The position numbers were made by a program, and so were the translations under genes. A model generated the notes under the pieces. It did no database searches, had not been told where the DNA came from, and saw only the letters and a program-made list of their open reading frames with translations. Below are positions 47,322-59,095 of a stretch of DNA of 64,000 nt, one piece after another. The stretch comes from Citrobacter portucalensis (GTDB lineage Bacteria > Pseudomonadota > Gammaproteobacteria > Enterobacterales > Enterobacteriaceae). The DNA is taken from assembly GCF_002042885.1 (NCBI RefSeq), contig NZ_MVFY01000011.1:62001-126000 (forward strand), given 5' to 3'. Position 1 is the first letter of the stretch. Every line of letters starts with the position of its first letter.

Positions 47322-47352
47322 CCCCCACCTGCGTCAGGTGGGGGTTGTTACC
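47322..47352 (+). terminator. Rho-independent terminator of aroP
   Basis: Ten-base-pair stem CCCCCACCTG / CAGGTGGGGG with a 3-base loop, followed by TTGTTACC, 10 bases after the aroP stop. Confidence 0.88.
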
Positions 47353-47420
47353 TGTCTCACACTTTCCCACTCACGACTGTTTAGTCCATATCAGCGGCGT
47401 TATCCTGCAACGCAAAAACA

Positions 47421-47430
47421 CCGGTACCGG
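47421..47430. promoter_or_regulatory. Palindrome CCGGTACCGG upstream of the symporter gene
   Basis: Perfect 10-bp palindrome 40 bases before the GPH symporter start, in the right place for a repressor site controlling the two-gene module. No regulator gene is nearby; speculative. Confidence 0.3.
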
Positions 47431-47470
47431 ACAATAATTCTCTCCATATCTCATTAATGGAGTGCAGTTG

Positions 47471-48877
47471 ATGGAAACCAGTAAGCTCACGGTGAAAGAA
47501 AAGATCGGCTATGGAATGGGCGACGCCGGATGCAACATCATCTTTGGCGCCATCATGTTGTTTGTTAACTATTTTTACACCGACATTTTTGGTCTGGCAC
47601 CTGCACTGGTCGGCGTATTACTGCTCTCAGTACGCGTTATCGACGCCGTTACCGACCCTATAATGGGCGCGATGGCCGACCGCACCCGTAGTAAATATGG
47701 TCGATTTCGTCCATGGCTTTTATGGATGGCTTTTCCGTACGCGTTATTCAGCGTACTGATGTTTACCACTCCAGAGTGGACCTATAACAGCAAAGTTATC
47801 TATGCGTTCGTTACCTACTTCCTGCTATCTATTACTTATACAGCGATCAACATTCCCTACTGCTCGCTCGGCAGCGTCATCACCAACGATCCGAAGGAAC
47901 GCGTCGCCTGCCAGTCATATCGCTTTGTGTTGGTAGGCATTGCAACCCTGCTGCTGTCCCTCACCTTGCTGCCAATGGCCGACTGGTTCGGCGGGGAAGA
48001 CAAAGCCAAAGGGTATCAGATGGCGATGGCGGTTCTGGCTTTCATCGGCATGTGTATGTTTCTGTTTTGCTTCGCTACGGTCCGTGAACGCGTACGCCCT
48101 GCTGTCCAGACCAATGACGATTTAAAAGCCGATCTGAAAGACGTGTGGAAGAACGATCAGTGGGTAAAAATTCTGCTGTTAACACTGTGCAACGTCTGTC
48201 CGGGCTTTATTCGCATGGCTGCCACCATGTACTACGTGACATGGGTTATGCAGCAAAGCACGCAGTTCGCAACGCTGTTTATCAGTCTTGGTGTGGTCGG
48301 CATGATGATCGGCAGTATGTTGGCGAAGGTATTAACCGATCGCTGGTGCAAACTGAAAGTCTTCTTCTGGACCAATATTATCCTGGCGATTTTCTCTGCC
48401 GCGTTTTACTTCTTCGATCCGAAAGCCACCATGATGATTATGGTGCTCTACTTCCTGCTCAACATCCTGCACCAAATTCCTTCTCCGCTGCACTGGTCGC
48501 TGATGGCGGATGTCGATGACTATGGCGAGTGGAAAACCGGTAAACGCATCACCGGAATCAGCTTCTCAGGTAACCTGTTCTTCCTGAAACTGGGCCTGGC
48601 GATTGCCGGAGCGATGGTCGGCTTCCTGCTCTCCTGGTACGGTTACGACGCTGGGGTGAAAGCGCAAAGCGACTCTGCCATTAACGGTATTATGCTGCTG
48701 TTTACCATCATACCGGGCGTAGGCTACCTGATTACCGCAGGCGTGGTTCGTCTGCTTAAAGTTGACCGCGAGTTTATGCAGCAAATCCAGACAGATTTAG
48801 AAAAGCGCCGCGCCAACTACCGTGAACTGAATGAATACCACGATATAAAAACGACTGAAACCGTAAGGAAAGCCTAA
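47471..48877 (+). CDS. GPH-family glycoside:cation symporter
   Basis: 468-aa, 12-segment transporter of the glycoside-pentoside-hexuronide family (MelB/XylP/YicJ/YagG type). Signatures: KIGYGMGDAGCNIIF at the start, DAVTDPIMGAMADRTRSKYGRFRPWLL in the first cytoplasmic loop, and DYGEWKTGKRITGISFS in the second half. The ATG at 47471 has GGAG 8 bases upstream. Its stop overlaps the arabinosidase start (TAATG), so uptake and hydrolysis are coupled: it probably imports arabino- or xylo-oligosaccharides (inference). Confidence 0.9.
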   Translation: METSKLTVKEKIGYGMGDAGCNIIFGAIMLFVNYFYTDIFGLAPALVGVLLLSVRVIDAVTDPIMGAMADRTRSKYGRFRPWLLWMAFPYALFSVLMFTTPEWTYNSKVIYAFVTYFLLSITYTAINIPYCSLGSVITNDPKERVACQSYRFVLVGIATLLLSLTLLPMADWFGGEDKAKGYQMAMAVLAFIGMCMFLFCFATVRERVRPAVQTNDDLKADLKDVWKNDQWVKILLLTLCNVCPGFIRMAATMYYVTWVMQQSTQFATLFISLGVVGMMIGSMLAKVLTDRWCKLKVFFWTNIILAIFSAAFYFFDPKATMMIMVLYFLLNILHQIPSPLHWSLMADVDDYGEWKTGKRITGISFSGNLFFLKLGLAIAGAMVGFLLSWYGYDAGVKAQSDSAINGIMLLFTIIPGVGYLITAGVVRLLKVDREFMQQIQTDLEKRRANYRELNEYHDIKTTETVRKA

Positions 48878-49827
48878 TGAATCAGTGGCCAAATCCCTTT
48901 ATTGAACAGCGTGCCGATCCGTTTATCTTACGTGACGGTAGCCACTATTATTTCATTGCTTCAGTACCCGAATATGACCGACTGGAGATACGCCGGGCCG
49001 ACTCGCTGGAGGGGTTGCGCACCGCCGCCCCGGTTGTCGTCTGGCGCAAACCAGAAAGCGGCCCCATGAGCCAACTCATCTGGGCACCCGAAATCCATCA
49101 TCTGGCAGGCAAGTGGTACATCTATTTTGCTGCCACTCACACACAGTCGCTCGACAAGCTGGGGATGTTCCAGCATCGCATGTTTGCGCTCGAATGTGCC
49201 GACGCCGATCCGCTGACCGGGCAGTGGACGGAGAAAGGTCAGATTAAAACGCAGTTTGATACCTTTGCGCTTGATGCCACCACCTTTAACCATCAGGGAA
49301 AACAGTGGTACCTCTGGGCGCAGAAGTCGCCCGATATCGCCGGAAACTCCAATATCTATCTCGCTGAGCTGGAAAATCCATGGACGATTAAAGGCGAGCC
49401 GGTCATGCTAAGTCACCCTGAGTATGACTGGGAATGCCGGGGTTTTTGGGTCAATGAAGGTCCTGCCGTCATGGTTCACGGCGATAAGCTGTTTATCAGC
49501 TATTCCGCCAGCGCCACCGATGAGAACTACTGTATGGGATTATTGTGGATTGACCTCAACGCCGATCCGCTCAACCCGCAGAACTGGCACAAATCACCGC
49601 GCCCGGTCTTTACCACCAGTTATGAAAACCGCCAGTTTGGGCCAGGACATAACAGCTTTACACAAACGCCGGAAGGTGAAGATGTGCTGGTGTATCACGC
49701 GAGAAACTACACCGAAATCGAGGGCGATCCGCTGTACGACCCAAACCGCCACACTCGTCTGAAGCTCGTGCGTTGGGACGAAAACGGCATGCCAGATTTT
49801 GGCATCCCGCCTGCTGATACGAACTAA
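48877..49827 (+). CDS. Glycoside hydrolase family 43 (alpha-L-arabinofuranosidase-like)
   Basis: 316-aa five-bladed beta-propeller enzyme without a signal peptide, so cytoplasmic. The three acidic residues of GH43 can be placed: D14 (ADPFI) as base, D133 (LDATTF) as pKa modulator, and E194 (NEGPAV) as acid; GPGHNSF is also present. Best guess is an exo-acting arabinofuranosidase on imported arabino-oligosaccharides; a beta-xylosidase cannot be excluded from motifs. Forms a two-gene operon with the GPH symporter, inserted between aroP and ampE compared with E. coli. Confidence 0.88.
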   Translation: MNQWPNPFIEQRADPFILRDGSHYYFIASVPEYDRLEIRRADSLEGLRTAAPVVVWRKPESGPMSQLIWAPEIHHLAGKWYIYFAATHTQSLDKLGMFQHRMFALECADADPLTGQWTEKGQIKTQFDTFALDATTFNHQGKQWYLWAQKSPDIAGNSNIYLAELENPWTIKGEPVMLSHPEYDWECRGFWVNEGPAVMVHGDKLFISYSASATDENYCMGLLWIDLNADPLNPQNWHKSPRPVFTTSYENRQFGPGHNSFTQTPEGEDVLVYHARNYTEIEGDPLYDPNRHTRLKLVRWDENGMPDFGIPPADTN

Positions 49828-49837
49828 ACCGCTGCAC

Positions 49838-49917
49838 TGCCCGGTGGCGCTAACGCTTACCGGGCCTACACGTTTTTTCATTGTAGGCCGGATAAGCATT
49901 AGCGCCATCCGGCACAA
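49838..49917. repeat. BIME of two REP units between the GH43 gene and ampE
   Basis: gcccggtggcgctaacgcttaccgggcctac, then after TTTTTTC a second, inverted unit tgtaggccggataagcattagcgccatccggc. Lies between convergent stops; the second unit ends 3 bases from the ampE stop codon. Confidence 0.88.
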
Positions 49918-49919
49918 CG

Positions 49920-50770
49920 CTATACTAATGCCCCATAAATGGTGAGCACCGCAATAACCACCACCACCACAAACGAGGTTTTCTTCGCCAGCGAAACGGC
50001 GGCTTTTGGCGTTTCGACTTTATCGGTGTGCGGTTCACGCGCCAGCGAGAACTGCGCCAGACGCGTAAGCACCTGATATTGCGACGTGTGCAGATCCGCA
50101 AGCGAGGCAAACCAGGCCGGCAGCGCTTTCTCACCATGTCCCAACAGCGCATAGACCACGCCCGCCAGACGCACCGGGATCCAATCCAGCACATGCAGGA
50201 TCGCATCAATGCCTGATTGCAGACGCTGGTGCGGTGTCTGATAGCGCGCCAGCCAGGACTGCCAGGCGCGTAAAAAAGCATAACCAACCAGCGTCACAGG
50301 TCCCCACGGACCACCGACAATCAGCCAAAATAACGGCGCCAGATAAAAACGGAAGTTGTTCCATAACAGCGCGTTCTGCAGTTCGCGCAAGAATTCACGC
50401 TCATCGCAGTCCGGCGGAACCCCATGGATAAGCGTCAGCTCGCTGGCCATCGCATCACGGGCGTGAGCATCATCGCGAGCAGCCGCGTTCAGGTAAGCGT
50501 GGTAGTGAAGGCGCGCCTTGCCAGCACCGATGCACAGCAAGCCAATTAAGATCCACGCCACCAGCAACGGAACATTAAACAACAGCCCATGAAGTGCGCG
50601 CAGTAGCAGAAATGTCACTCCCATCGCAATCAGAGTCATGCCTACCGTACGCATCATCGAAAAATGCTTAATCCGGCGGAAAAAAGCTGCAATCCGGTGA
50701 TCAAGCTGCCAGTGCTCACCCAGCTTAAACAGGCGTTCAACAATCAACACCAATAATGTTGTAAACAGCG

Positions 50771-50774
<4 letters not shown>
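49920..50774 (-). CDS. ampE: Inner-membrane regulator AmpE
   Basis: 284-aa polytopic membrane protein translated with ampD (4-base overlap). Hydrophobic segments lie near the N-terminus, in the middle and at the very C-terminus. Described as a sensory component linked to beta-lactamase induction, but its molecular role is unclear. Contains [10 protein letters not shown]-like cytoplasmic residues ([16 protein letters not shown]). Confidence 0.93.
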
Positions 50775-52315
<1,541 letters not shown>

Positions 52316-52328
52316 TTGCTGATTGTAT

Positions 52329-52360
52329 TGCCCGATGACGCTTCGCTTATCGGGCCTACT
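52329..52360. repeat. REP palindrome between nadC and ppdD
   Basis: gcccgatgacgcttcgcttatcgggcctac, a REP unit 14 bases after the nadC stop; separates nadC from the pilin operon. Confidence 0.85.
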
Positions 52361-52558
52361 ACACAGGTTTATTCCGTAAGCCGAATACGGCATTTACACC
52401 ACCACCCGGCAGTTTCTTCGAGTCTCTTCGCAAGTACATTGTCTGACTCTGTAATTTCGTAAAAATCCTCTGAACCCGCTTTCCCGTTTTGTTTTTTGTC
52501 TCTCGCCGTCCTCCCGTCGGTTTGCCAAAGTAGCGCCAGCAAACTCAAGGAGCGAACG

Positions 52559-52996
52559 ATGAACAAGCAACGAGGCTTTACGCTTATCGAACTCATGGTG
52601 GTGATTGGCATTATTGCCATCCTTAGCGCCATCGGCATTCCGGCATATCAAAACTATCTGCGCAAAGCCGCGCTGACGGACATGCTGCAAACCTTTGTCC
52701 CCTATCGCACGGCGGTTGAGCTCTGTGCACTGGAGCATGGCGGAACAGATACCTGCGATGCCGGAACGAATGGTATTCCCTCTCCAACAACTACCCGTTA
52801 CGTCTCAGCCATGAGCGTTGAAAAGGGAGTTGTCAGCCTTAGTGGGCAGGAAAGCCTGAGCGGGCTAAGCATCACCATGACACCAGGTTGGGACAATGCC
52901 AACGGCATTACCGGCTGGAACCGAAACTGCGTCATCCAGAACGACAGCGCATTGCAGCAGGCATGTGAAGACGTTTTCCGCTTCGATACCCACTAA
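52559..52996 (+). CDS. ppdD: Type IV prepilin PpdD
   Basis: Major pilin of the enterobacterial type IV pilus. 145 aa: prepilin peptidase site after G6 (MNKQRG|FTLIELMVV), Glu at mature position 5 (E11), and a hydrophobic helix to about residue 30. Four cysteines (CALEHG, DTCD, RNC, QQAC) probably form two disulfides, as in the E. coli/EHEC pilin. CAAGGAG lies 6 bases before the ATG. First gene of ppdD-hofB-hofC. Confidence 0.95.
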   Translation: MNKQRGFTLIELMVVIGIIAILSAIGIPAYQNYLRKAALTDMLQTFVPYRTAVELCALEHGGTDTCDAGTNGIPSPTTTRYVSAMSVEKGVVSLSGQESLSGLSITMTPGWDNANGITGWNRNCVIQNDSALQQACEDVFRFDTH

Positions 52997-53005
52997 GGAA
53001 CAGAG

Positions 53006-54391
53006 ATGAATACCACCCAACTTACGGCACTATGCCAACGTTATCAGGCAATATTACTGGATGCAGACAATGAAGTGGTGCATATCGCCGTCGTAGACGC
53101 CCCATCACACGAGCTGCTGGATGCGCTGCATTTTGCCACCACCCGACACATCGACATTGTCTGCTGGACACGTCAGCAAATGGAAGGCCACACGCATACA
53201 CCGCAGACAATGCTTCCGGCAGTAGTCACGAAAAGCAGCGCCAGCGCGGCAGACTTGCTGAATCAGACGTTTCATTCCGCTCTGACGCAACGGGCTTCTG
53301 ATATTCATTTTGAACCCGAGGAAAATCACTATCGAATCAGATTACGCGTAGATGGCGTGCTTCACGCTTTACCGGAAGTCACGACCGAGATGGGCATTGC
53401 CATCACCGCAAGGTTAAAAGTATTAGGCAGCCTGGATATCGCCGAGCATCGGCTTCCACAAGACGGACAATTTACCGTTGAGATTTCAGGAGAGCCGGTC
53501 TCGTTTCGCATCGCCACCCTACCCTGTCGCTACGGCGAAAAAGTCGTGTTACGGCTACTTCATCAGGTCGATCAGTCACTGGAGATCGCGGCGCTGGGAA
53601 TGCAAGACGCGCAGCTGGCCGCATTTTCGCAAGCCTTGCAGCAGCCTCAGGGGTTGATTCTGGTCACCGGACCTACCGGAAGCGGCAAAACGGTCACGCT
53701 GTACAGTGCGCTGCAAACCCGAAACACCCCGGATGTGAATCTTTGTAGCGTGGAGGATCCGGTAGAGATCCCGATCGCAGGTCTCAACCAGACGCAAATT
53801 CACCCACGCGCCGGTTTGACTTTTCAGGGCGTATTGCGCGCGCTGCTGCGCCAGGATCCCGACATTATCATGGTGGGTGAAATCCGCGATGGCGAAACGG
53901 CAGAAATAGCCCTTAAGGCCGCACAAACAGGTCATCTGGTTCTTTCTACGCTGCATACCAATTCCACCAGTGAAACGCTGGTGCGCCTGCAACAAATGGG
54001 TGTCGCACGCTGGATGATCGCCTCCGCGCTGACGCTCGTTATTGCACAGCGGTTGGTCAGAAAGTTGTGCCCCCATTGCCGACAACGTCAGAGTACGCCT
54101 ATCACGCTCCCGAAAACTGTCTGGCCTACACCACTACCGAATTGGCAGGCCCCTGGCTGCAAACATTGTTATCACGGATTTTATGGTCGTGCGGCATTGT
54201 TTGAAGTGCTCCCTGTTACTCCGGCATTACGTCAGAGTATTGCCAGTGGCACATCCGTAGACGAAGTGGAATCTGATGCTCAGCAATCAGGAATGAGAAC
54301 GCTTTTCGAGAATGGCTGTCAGGCCGTCGAGCAAGGGTTAACGACATTTGAAGAGCTGATTCGTGTACTGGGCATGCCTCATGTCCACTAA
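53006..54391 (+). CDS. hofB: Type IV pilus assembly ATPase HofB (GspE/PilB family)
   Basis: Cytoplasmic secretion ATPase powering pilus assembly, 461 aa. Walker A GPTGSGKT at 222-229, Asp box around DPVEIPI, Walker B DIIMVGEIRDGETAEIA (about 286-302), and the tetra-cysteine zinc motif CPHC...CKHC. Shorter N-terminus than PilB (no full N1 domain). AAGGA precedes the start; overlaps hofC by 11 bases. Confidence 0.95.
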   Translation: MNTTQLTALCQRYQAILLDADNEVVHIAVVDAPSHELLDALHFATTRHIDIVCWTRQQMEGHTHTPQTMLPAVVTKSSASAADLLNQTFHSALTQRASDIHFEPEENHYRIRLRVDGVLHALPEVTTEMGIAITARLKVLGSLDIAEHRLPQDGQFTVEISGEPVSFRIATLPCRYGEKVVLRLLHQVDQSLEIAALGMQDAQLAAFSQALQQPQGLILVTGPTGSGKTVTLYSALQTRNTPDVNLCSVEDPVEIPIAGLNQTQIHPRAGLTFQGVLRALLRQDPDIIMVGEIRDGETAEIALKAAQTGHLVLSTLHTNSTSETLVRLQQMGVARWMIASALTLVIAQRLVRKLCPHCRQRQSTPITLPKTVWPTPLPNWQAPGCKHCYHGFYGRAALFEVLPVTPALRQSIASGTSVDEVESDAQQSGMRTLFENGCQAVEQGLTTFEELIRVLGMPHVH

Positions 54392-55583
54392 ACAGCTTTG
54401 GCGCTGGCAAGGCATTAACAACGAAGGTAAATCGCTGGAAGGCACACTATGGGCCGATACCCGACCGTCATTGATACTGGCTCTTGAGAAACAACAGATT
54501 ACGCCGCTGCGCATTAAACGTATGCGTGTCAAAACCTCGCACTGGAGCCGAACAAGAAGTGCCGAAACCATACACCAGCTGGCGACATTGCTAAAAGCAG
54601 GGTTAACGCTCTCAACAGGGCTAGCTCTGCTTGCTGAACAGCATCCCAGCACTCAATGGCAGGCGCTACTGCGTACGCTGGCTTACGATATGGAACAGGG
54701 CATTACCCTCTCCACCTCGTTATCACAATGGCAACACGTTTTTCCGCCCCTTTATCAGGCAATGATCCGTACCGGAGAACTTACGGGTAAGCTGGACGAC
54801 TGCTGTTTTGAACTCGCCTACCAGCAAAAGAAACAACAGCAACTTGCTGATAAAGTTAAAAAAAACCTGCGCTATCCGATCATCATCATAACAATGGCGG
54901 TGATGGTCGTATTTGCGATGCTGCAGTTTGTACTCCCTGAGTTTGCCGCTATCTACCAGACGTTCAACACCCCGCTACCGGCGCTCACTCAGTGGATTAT
55001 TACCATCGCACACTGTAGCAGCCAATGGGGATGGCTGGCGGTAGCGCTTGGCCTGGTAGCAGTTGCCACACATCATTTGATAAAGCAGAAACCGTACTGG
55101 CTCATTCTGCGCCAGAAATTGCTGCTCAGCCTCCCGGTCATAGGGACGATGGTGAGAGGGCAAAAACTCACGCAGATATTCACTGTTCTGGCGTTAACGC
55201 AAAATGCGGGCATTCCCTTTTTGCAGGGTCTTGAGAGCGTTACCGAAACGCTGGCTAACCCTTTCTGGTCGCAACGTTTAGCACTGGTTCAGCAGGACAT
55301 CAGCTCAGGAAAACCGATCTGGTTAGCACTTAAAAATAGCTGTGAATTCAGCCCATTGTGTATACAGCTGGTCAGAACTGGTGAAGCTTCCGGCTCGCTG
55401 GATGCAATGCTGCGCAATCTTGCTCATCACCATGGCGAGAAAACCCTGGCTCAGGCTGAGAATTTGGCTGCATTACTTGAGCCTGCGTTGCTGGTCATTA
55501 CGGGGCTTATCATCGGTACGCTGGTCGTCGCGATGTATTTACCGATTTTCCATTTGGGAGATGCGATGAGCGGGGTAGCATAG
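54381..55583 (+). CDS. hofC: Type IV pilus inner-membrane platform protein HofC (GspF/PilC family)
   Basis: 400-aa inner-membrane protein with the duplicated GspF domain (each half opening with a cytoplasmic helical bundle: HQLATLLKAGLTLSTGLALLAEQ and TQIFTVLALTQNAGIPFLQGLESV) and three membrane segments at about 165-190, 215-235 and 370-395. Partners HofB and PpdD. Begins inside hofB (ATG 54381). Confidence 0.94.
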   Translation: MSTKQLWRWQGINNEGKSLEGTLWADTRPSLILALEKQQITPLRIKRMRVKTSHWSRTRSAETIHQLATLLKAGLTLSTGLALLAEQHPSTQWQALLRTLAYDMEQGITLSTSLSQWQHVFPPLYQAMIRTGELTGKLDDCCFELAYQQKKQQQLADKVKKNLRYPIIIITMAVMVVFAMLQFVLPEFAAIYQTFNTPLPALTQWIITIAHCSSQWGWLAVALGLVAVATHHLIKQKPYWLILRQKLLLSLPVIGTMVRGQKLTQIFTVLALTQNAGIPFLQGLESVTETLANPFWSQRLALVQQDISSGKPIWLALKNSCEFSPLCIQLVRTGEASGSLDAMLRNLAHHHGEKTLAQAENLAALLEPALLVITGLIIGTLVVAMYLPIFHLGDAMSGVA

Positions 55584-55588
55584 ATTCA

Positions 55589-55624
55589 AATGCCGGATGG
55601 CGGCGTAACGCCATCAGGCATTTA
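55589..55624. repeat. REP-like palindrome between hofC and guaC
   Basis: aatgccggatggcggcgtaacgccatcaggcattt, a long perfect-arm palindrome (AAATGCC..GGCATTT) between convergent stops; could also act as a bidirectional terminator. Confidence 0.8.
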
Positions 55625-55639
55625 CAGAACTAGCTGTTC

Positions 55640-56683
55640 TTACAGGCTATTGAAAACGCGGTTTTCTTGTTCCTGTACACGAATAAACGTTGTACGTTTG
55701 GTCAGCTCTTTCAGACGGGATGCGCCCACATAGGTACAAGCAGAACGCAAACCGCCGAGGATATCGCGAGCGGTATTATCAACCGGGCCGCGCAGTGGCA
55801 GCTTGACGGTTTTACCTTCTGCAGCGCGGTACTGTGCAACACCACCTACGTGACGCGTCATGGCAGATTCAGAGCTCATACCGTAGAACAGCATGAATTT
55901 CTCACCGTTCTCTTCAACAATTTTGCCGCCACTTTCTTCATGACCAGCCAGCATGCCGCCGAGCATCACGAAGTCTGCACCGCCACCGAACGCTTTTGCC
56001 ACGTCACCCGGCATGGTGCAGCCGCCGTCGCTGACAATCATGCCACCCAGACCGTGGGCTGCATCGGCGCATTCAATAACCGCAGAAAGCTGTGGATAGC
56101 CAACGCCGGTTTTTACACGCGTGGTACATACAGAACCTGGGCCAATGCCGACTTTGACAATATCAGCACCGGAGAGTACCAGCTCTTCGCACATTTCACC
56201 GGTGACCACATTGCCCGCACAGATCGTTTTAGTCGGCCATGCTTCACGCGCTTTCGACACGAACTGAACAAAATGCTCTGAGTAGCCATTAGCCACATCA
56301 ATGCAGATAAAGTTCAGCGCGGGGTTGAGCGCCAGAATCTGTTTAGTTTTTTCGAAATCTGCATCAGACGTACCGGTTGAAACCATTACGTGTTTGAGCA
56401 CATCGGCAGAGCTCTCTGCGATGAAGGCGGCCCAGTCTTCAACAGAATAGTGTTTGTGCACAGCGGTCAGGATGTCGAAGGAAGCCAGTGCCGTTGCCAT
56501 GGCAAACGTCCCGACAGTGTCCATGTTCGCGGCAATAATAGGTACGCCGGACCAGGTCTGACCTGAATGCTTAAAGGTAAATTGACGTTCCAGCTCAACA
56601 TCGGAACGGCTTTTGAGAGTAGAACGCTTAGGGCGGATAAGAACGTCTTTGAAACCTAACTTCAGATCTTCTTCGATACGCAT
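55640..56683 (-). CDS. guaC: GMP reductase
   Basis: Converts GMP to IMP with NADPH, linking guanine and adenine nucleotide pools. 347 aa of the IMPDH/GMPR barrel family; catalytic C186 in GPGSVCTTR, with [11 protein letters not shown] downstream. Complete. The 225-base gap to divergent coaE contains its promoter; a TACAAT -10-like hexamer lies near 56794 on the plus side. Confidence 0.97.
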   Translation of the reverse strand: MRIEEDLKLGFKDVLIRPKRSTLKSRSDVELERQFTFKHSGQTWSGVPIIAANMDTVGTFAMATALASFDILTAVHKHYSVEDWAAFIAESSADVLKHVMVSTGTSDADFEKTKQILALNPALNFICIDVANGYSEHFVQFVSKAREAWPTKTICAGNVVTGEMCEELVLSGADIVKVGIGPGSVCTTRVKTGVGYPQLSAVIECADAAHGLGGMIVSDGGCTMPGDVAKAFGGGADFVMLGGMLAGHEESGGKIVEENGEKFMLFYGMSSESAMTRHVGGVAQYRAAEGKTVKLPLRGPVDNTARDILGGLRSACTYVGASRLKELTKRTTFIRVQEQENRVFNSL

Positions 56684-56908
56684 GTGCGGATTCCTGGGGT
56701 TAATGGCGAAAAATCGAAACTCACAACTCCAGTGACGCTATCATACGCACTAATCAATGCCGCGCAAGACTGCGAAATTCTCTTTTTTTACGCTACAATC
56801 CCATAAATTTACCTGGCGAATAGTAGGTTAATCCTGCAGCAGCCTCGCCTTCGCACGCATAACTTTTAACTGTTTGATAATCAAACTTAAACTCCAGGAT
56901 CGGCATCT

Positions 56909-58272
<1,364 letters not shown>

Positions 58273-58281
58273 GGAGTCAAC

Positions 58282-58476
58282 ATGTCTGAACAAACCATCG
58301 TCAACTGCCCAACCTGCGGCAAGCCTGTAGTATGGGCTGAGGTCAGTCCGTTTCGCCCATTCTGCAGCAAGCGCTGCCAGTTAATCGATCTGGGAGAGTG
58401 GGCCGCAGAAGAGAAACGCATCCCAAGCTCTGGTGATCTGTCAGAAAGCGACGACTGGAGTGAAGAGCAGAAGTAA
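58282..58476 (+). CDS. yacG: DNA gyrase inhibitor / zinc protein YacG
   Basis: 64 aa. Zinc ligands C9, C12, C28 and C32 (CPTC...CSKRC), then an acidic tail (EESDDW-like, [11 protein letters not shown]). In E. coli YacG binds GyrB and blocks gyrase; physiological role unsettled. AAGGAGTCAAC gives a strong start. Third gene of coaE-zapD-yacG. Confidence 0.95.
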   Translation: MSEQTIVNCPTCGKPVVWAEVSPFRPFCSKRCQLIDLGEWAAEEKRIPSSGDLSESDDWSEEQK

Positions 58477-58488
58477 TTCTGCTAAAAC

Positions 58489-58648
58489 GGTGGGTCGGAT
58501 AAGGCAATGCCGCATCCGACATTTTATTTTGTTTTGCCTGATGGCGCTGCGCTTATCAGGCCTACGAACTAAAACGTAGGGCGGGCAAGCGTAGCGCCCC
58601 CGCCATAATTTGCCGGATACGGCGTTGCCTTATCCGGCCTACAGCACC
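58489..58648. repeat. Cluster of REP units (BIME) between yacG and mutT
   Basis: At least three palindromic units: ggtcggataaggcaatgccgcatccgac; gcctgatggcgctgcgcttatcaggcctac; gccggatacggcgttgccttatccggcctac, plus a short GGGCGGG...CCCCCGCC hairpin (58580-58605). Sits between convergent yacG and mutT and fills the whole gap. Confidence 0.9.
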
Positions 58649-58649
58649 A

Positions 58650-59039
58650 TTAGCCAGCTATCAGCTTTTCAATGACCGGTGCATTCGCGGGCGGGAAATC
58701 CTGCGCATTCAGAGCATCTTGCGCAATCCACTGCGCCGGTTGCCCCTCTTTTCCCCACGGCTCGCCTTCCCAGCTTTCAACCAGCCAGAACCACAGAGTG
58801 ATATGCCTGTCCGGAAACTGATACTCCAGCTTTTCGAACAATGAGCTTTGAGTCGGCGTGATCCCCACTTCTTCCTGTAGCTCGCGAATCAGCGCCTGCT
58901 CCGGCGTTTCGCCCGCTTCAATTTTCCCGCCGGGGAACTCCAGCTTATTGGCCATGTGGGCATCAGCCGCACGCTGGGTGATAAAAATTTCATGTTGCTG
59001 ATTACGAATAATCCCGACGGCGATTTGCAGTATTTTCAT
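58650..59039 (-). CDS. mutT: 8-oxo-dGTP diphosphatase MutT
   Basis: Sanitises oxidised GTP/dGTP pools, preventing A:T to C:G changes. 129 aa with the complete Nudix box from G38 to I60 (GKIEAGETPEQALIRELQEE..), including E53, E56 and E57 as metal ligands. Intact, so no mutator phenotype is predicted. Separated from secA by the secA terminator. Confidence 0.96.
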   Translation of the reverse strand: MKILQIAVGIIRNQQHEIFITQRAADAHMANKLEFPGGKIEAGETPEQALIRELQEEVGITPTQSSLFEKLEYQFPDRHITLWFWLVESWEGEPWGKEGQPAQWIAQDALNAQDFPPANAPVIEKLIAG

Positions 59040-59052
59040 CTTTATCGTCCAT

Positions 59053-59084
59053 AAAAAAGGCGCAGAATTCTGCGCCTTTTCAGT
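59053..59084 (-). terminator. Rho-independent terminator of secA
   Basis: AAGGCGCAGAATTCTGCGCCTT is a perfect palindromic stem flanked by an A-run and T-run on both strands; it lies 12 bases past the secA stop and just upstream of mutT, so mutT needs read-through or its own promoter. Confidence 0.92.
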
Positions 59085-59095
59085 AAGTTATTTTC

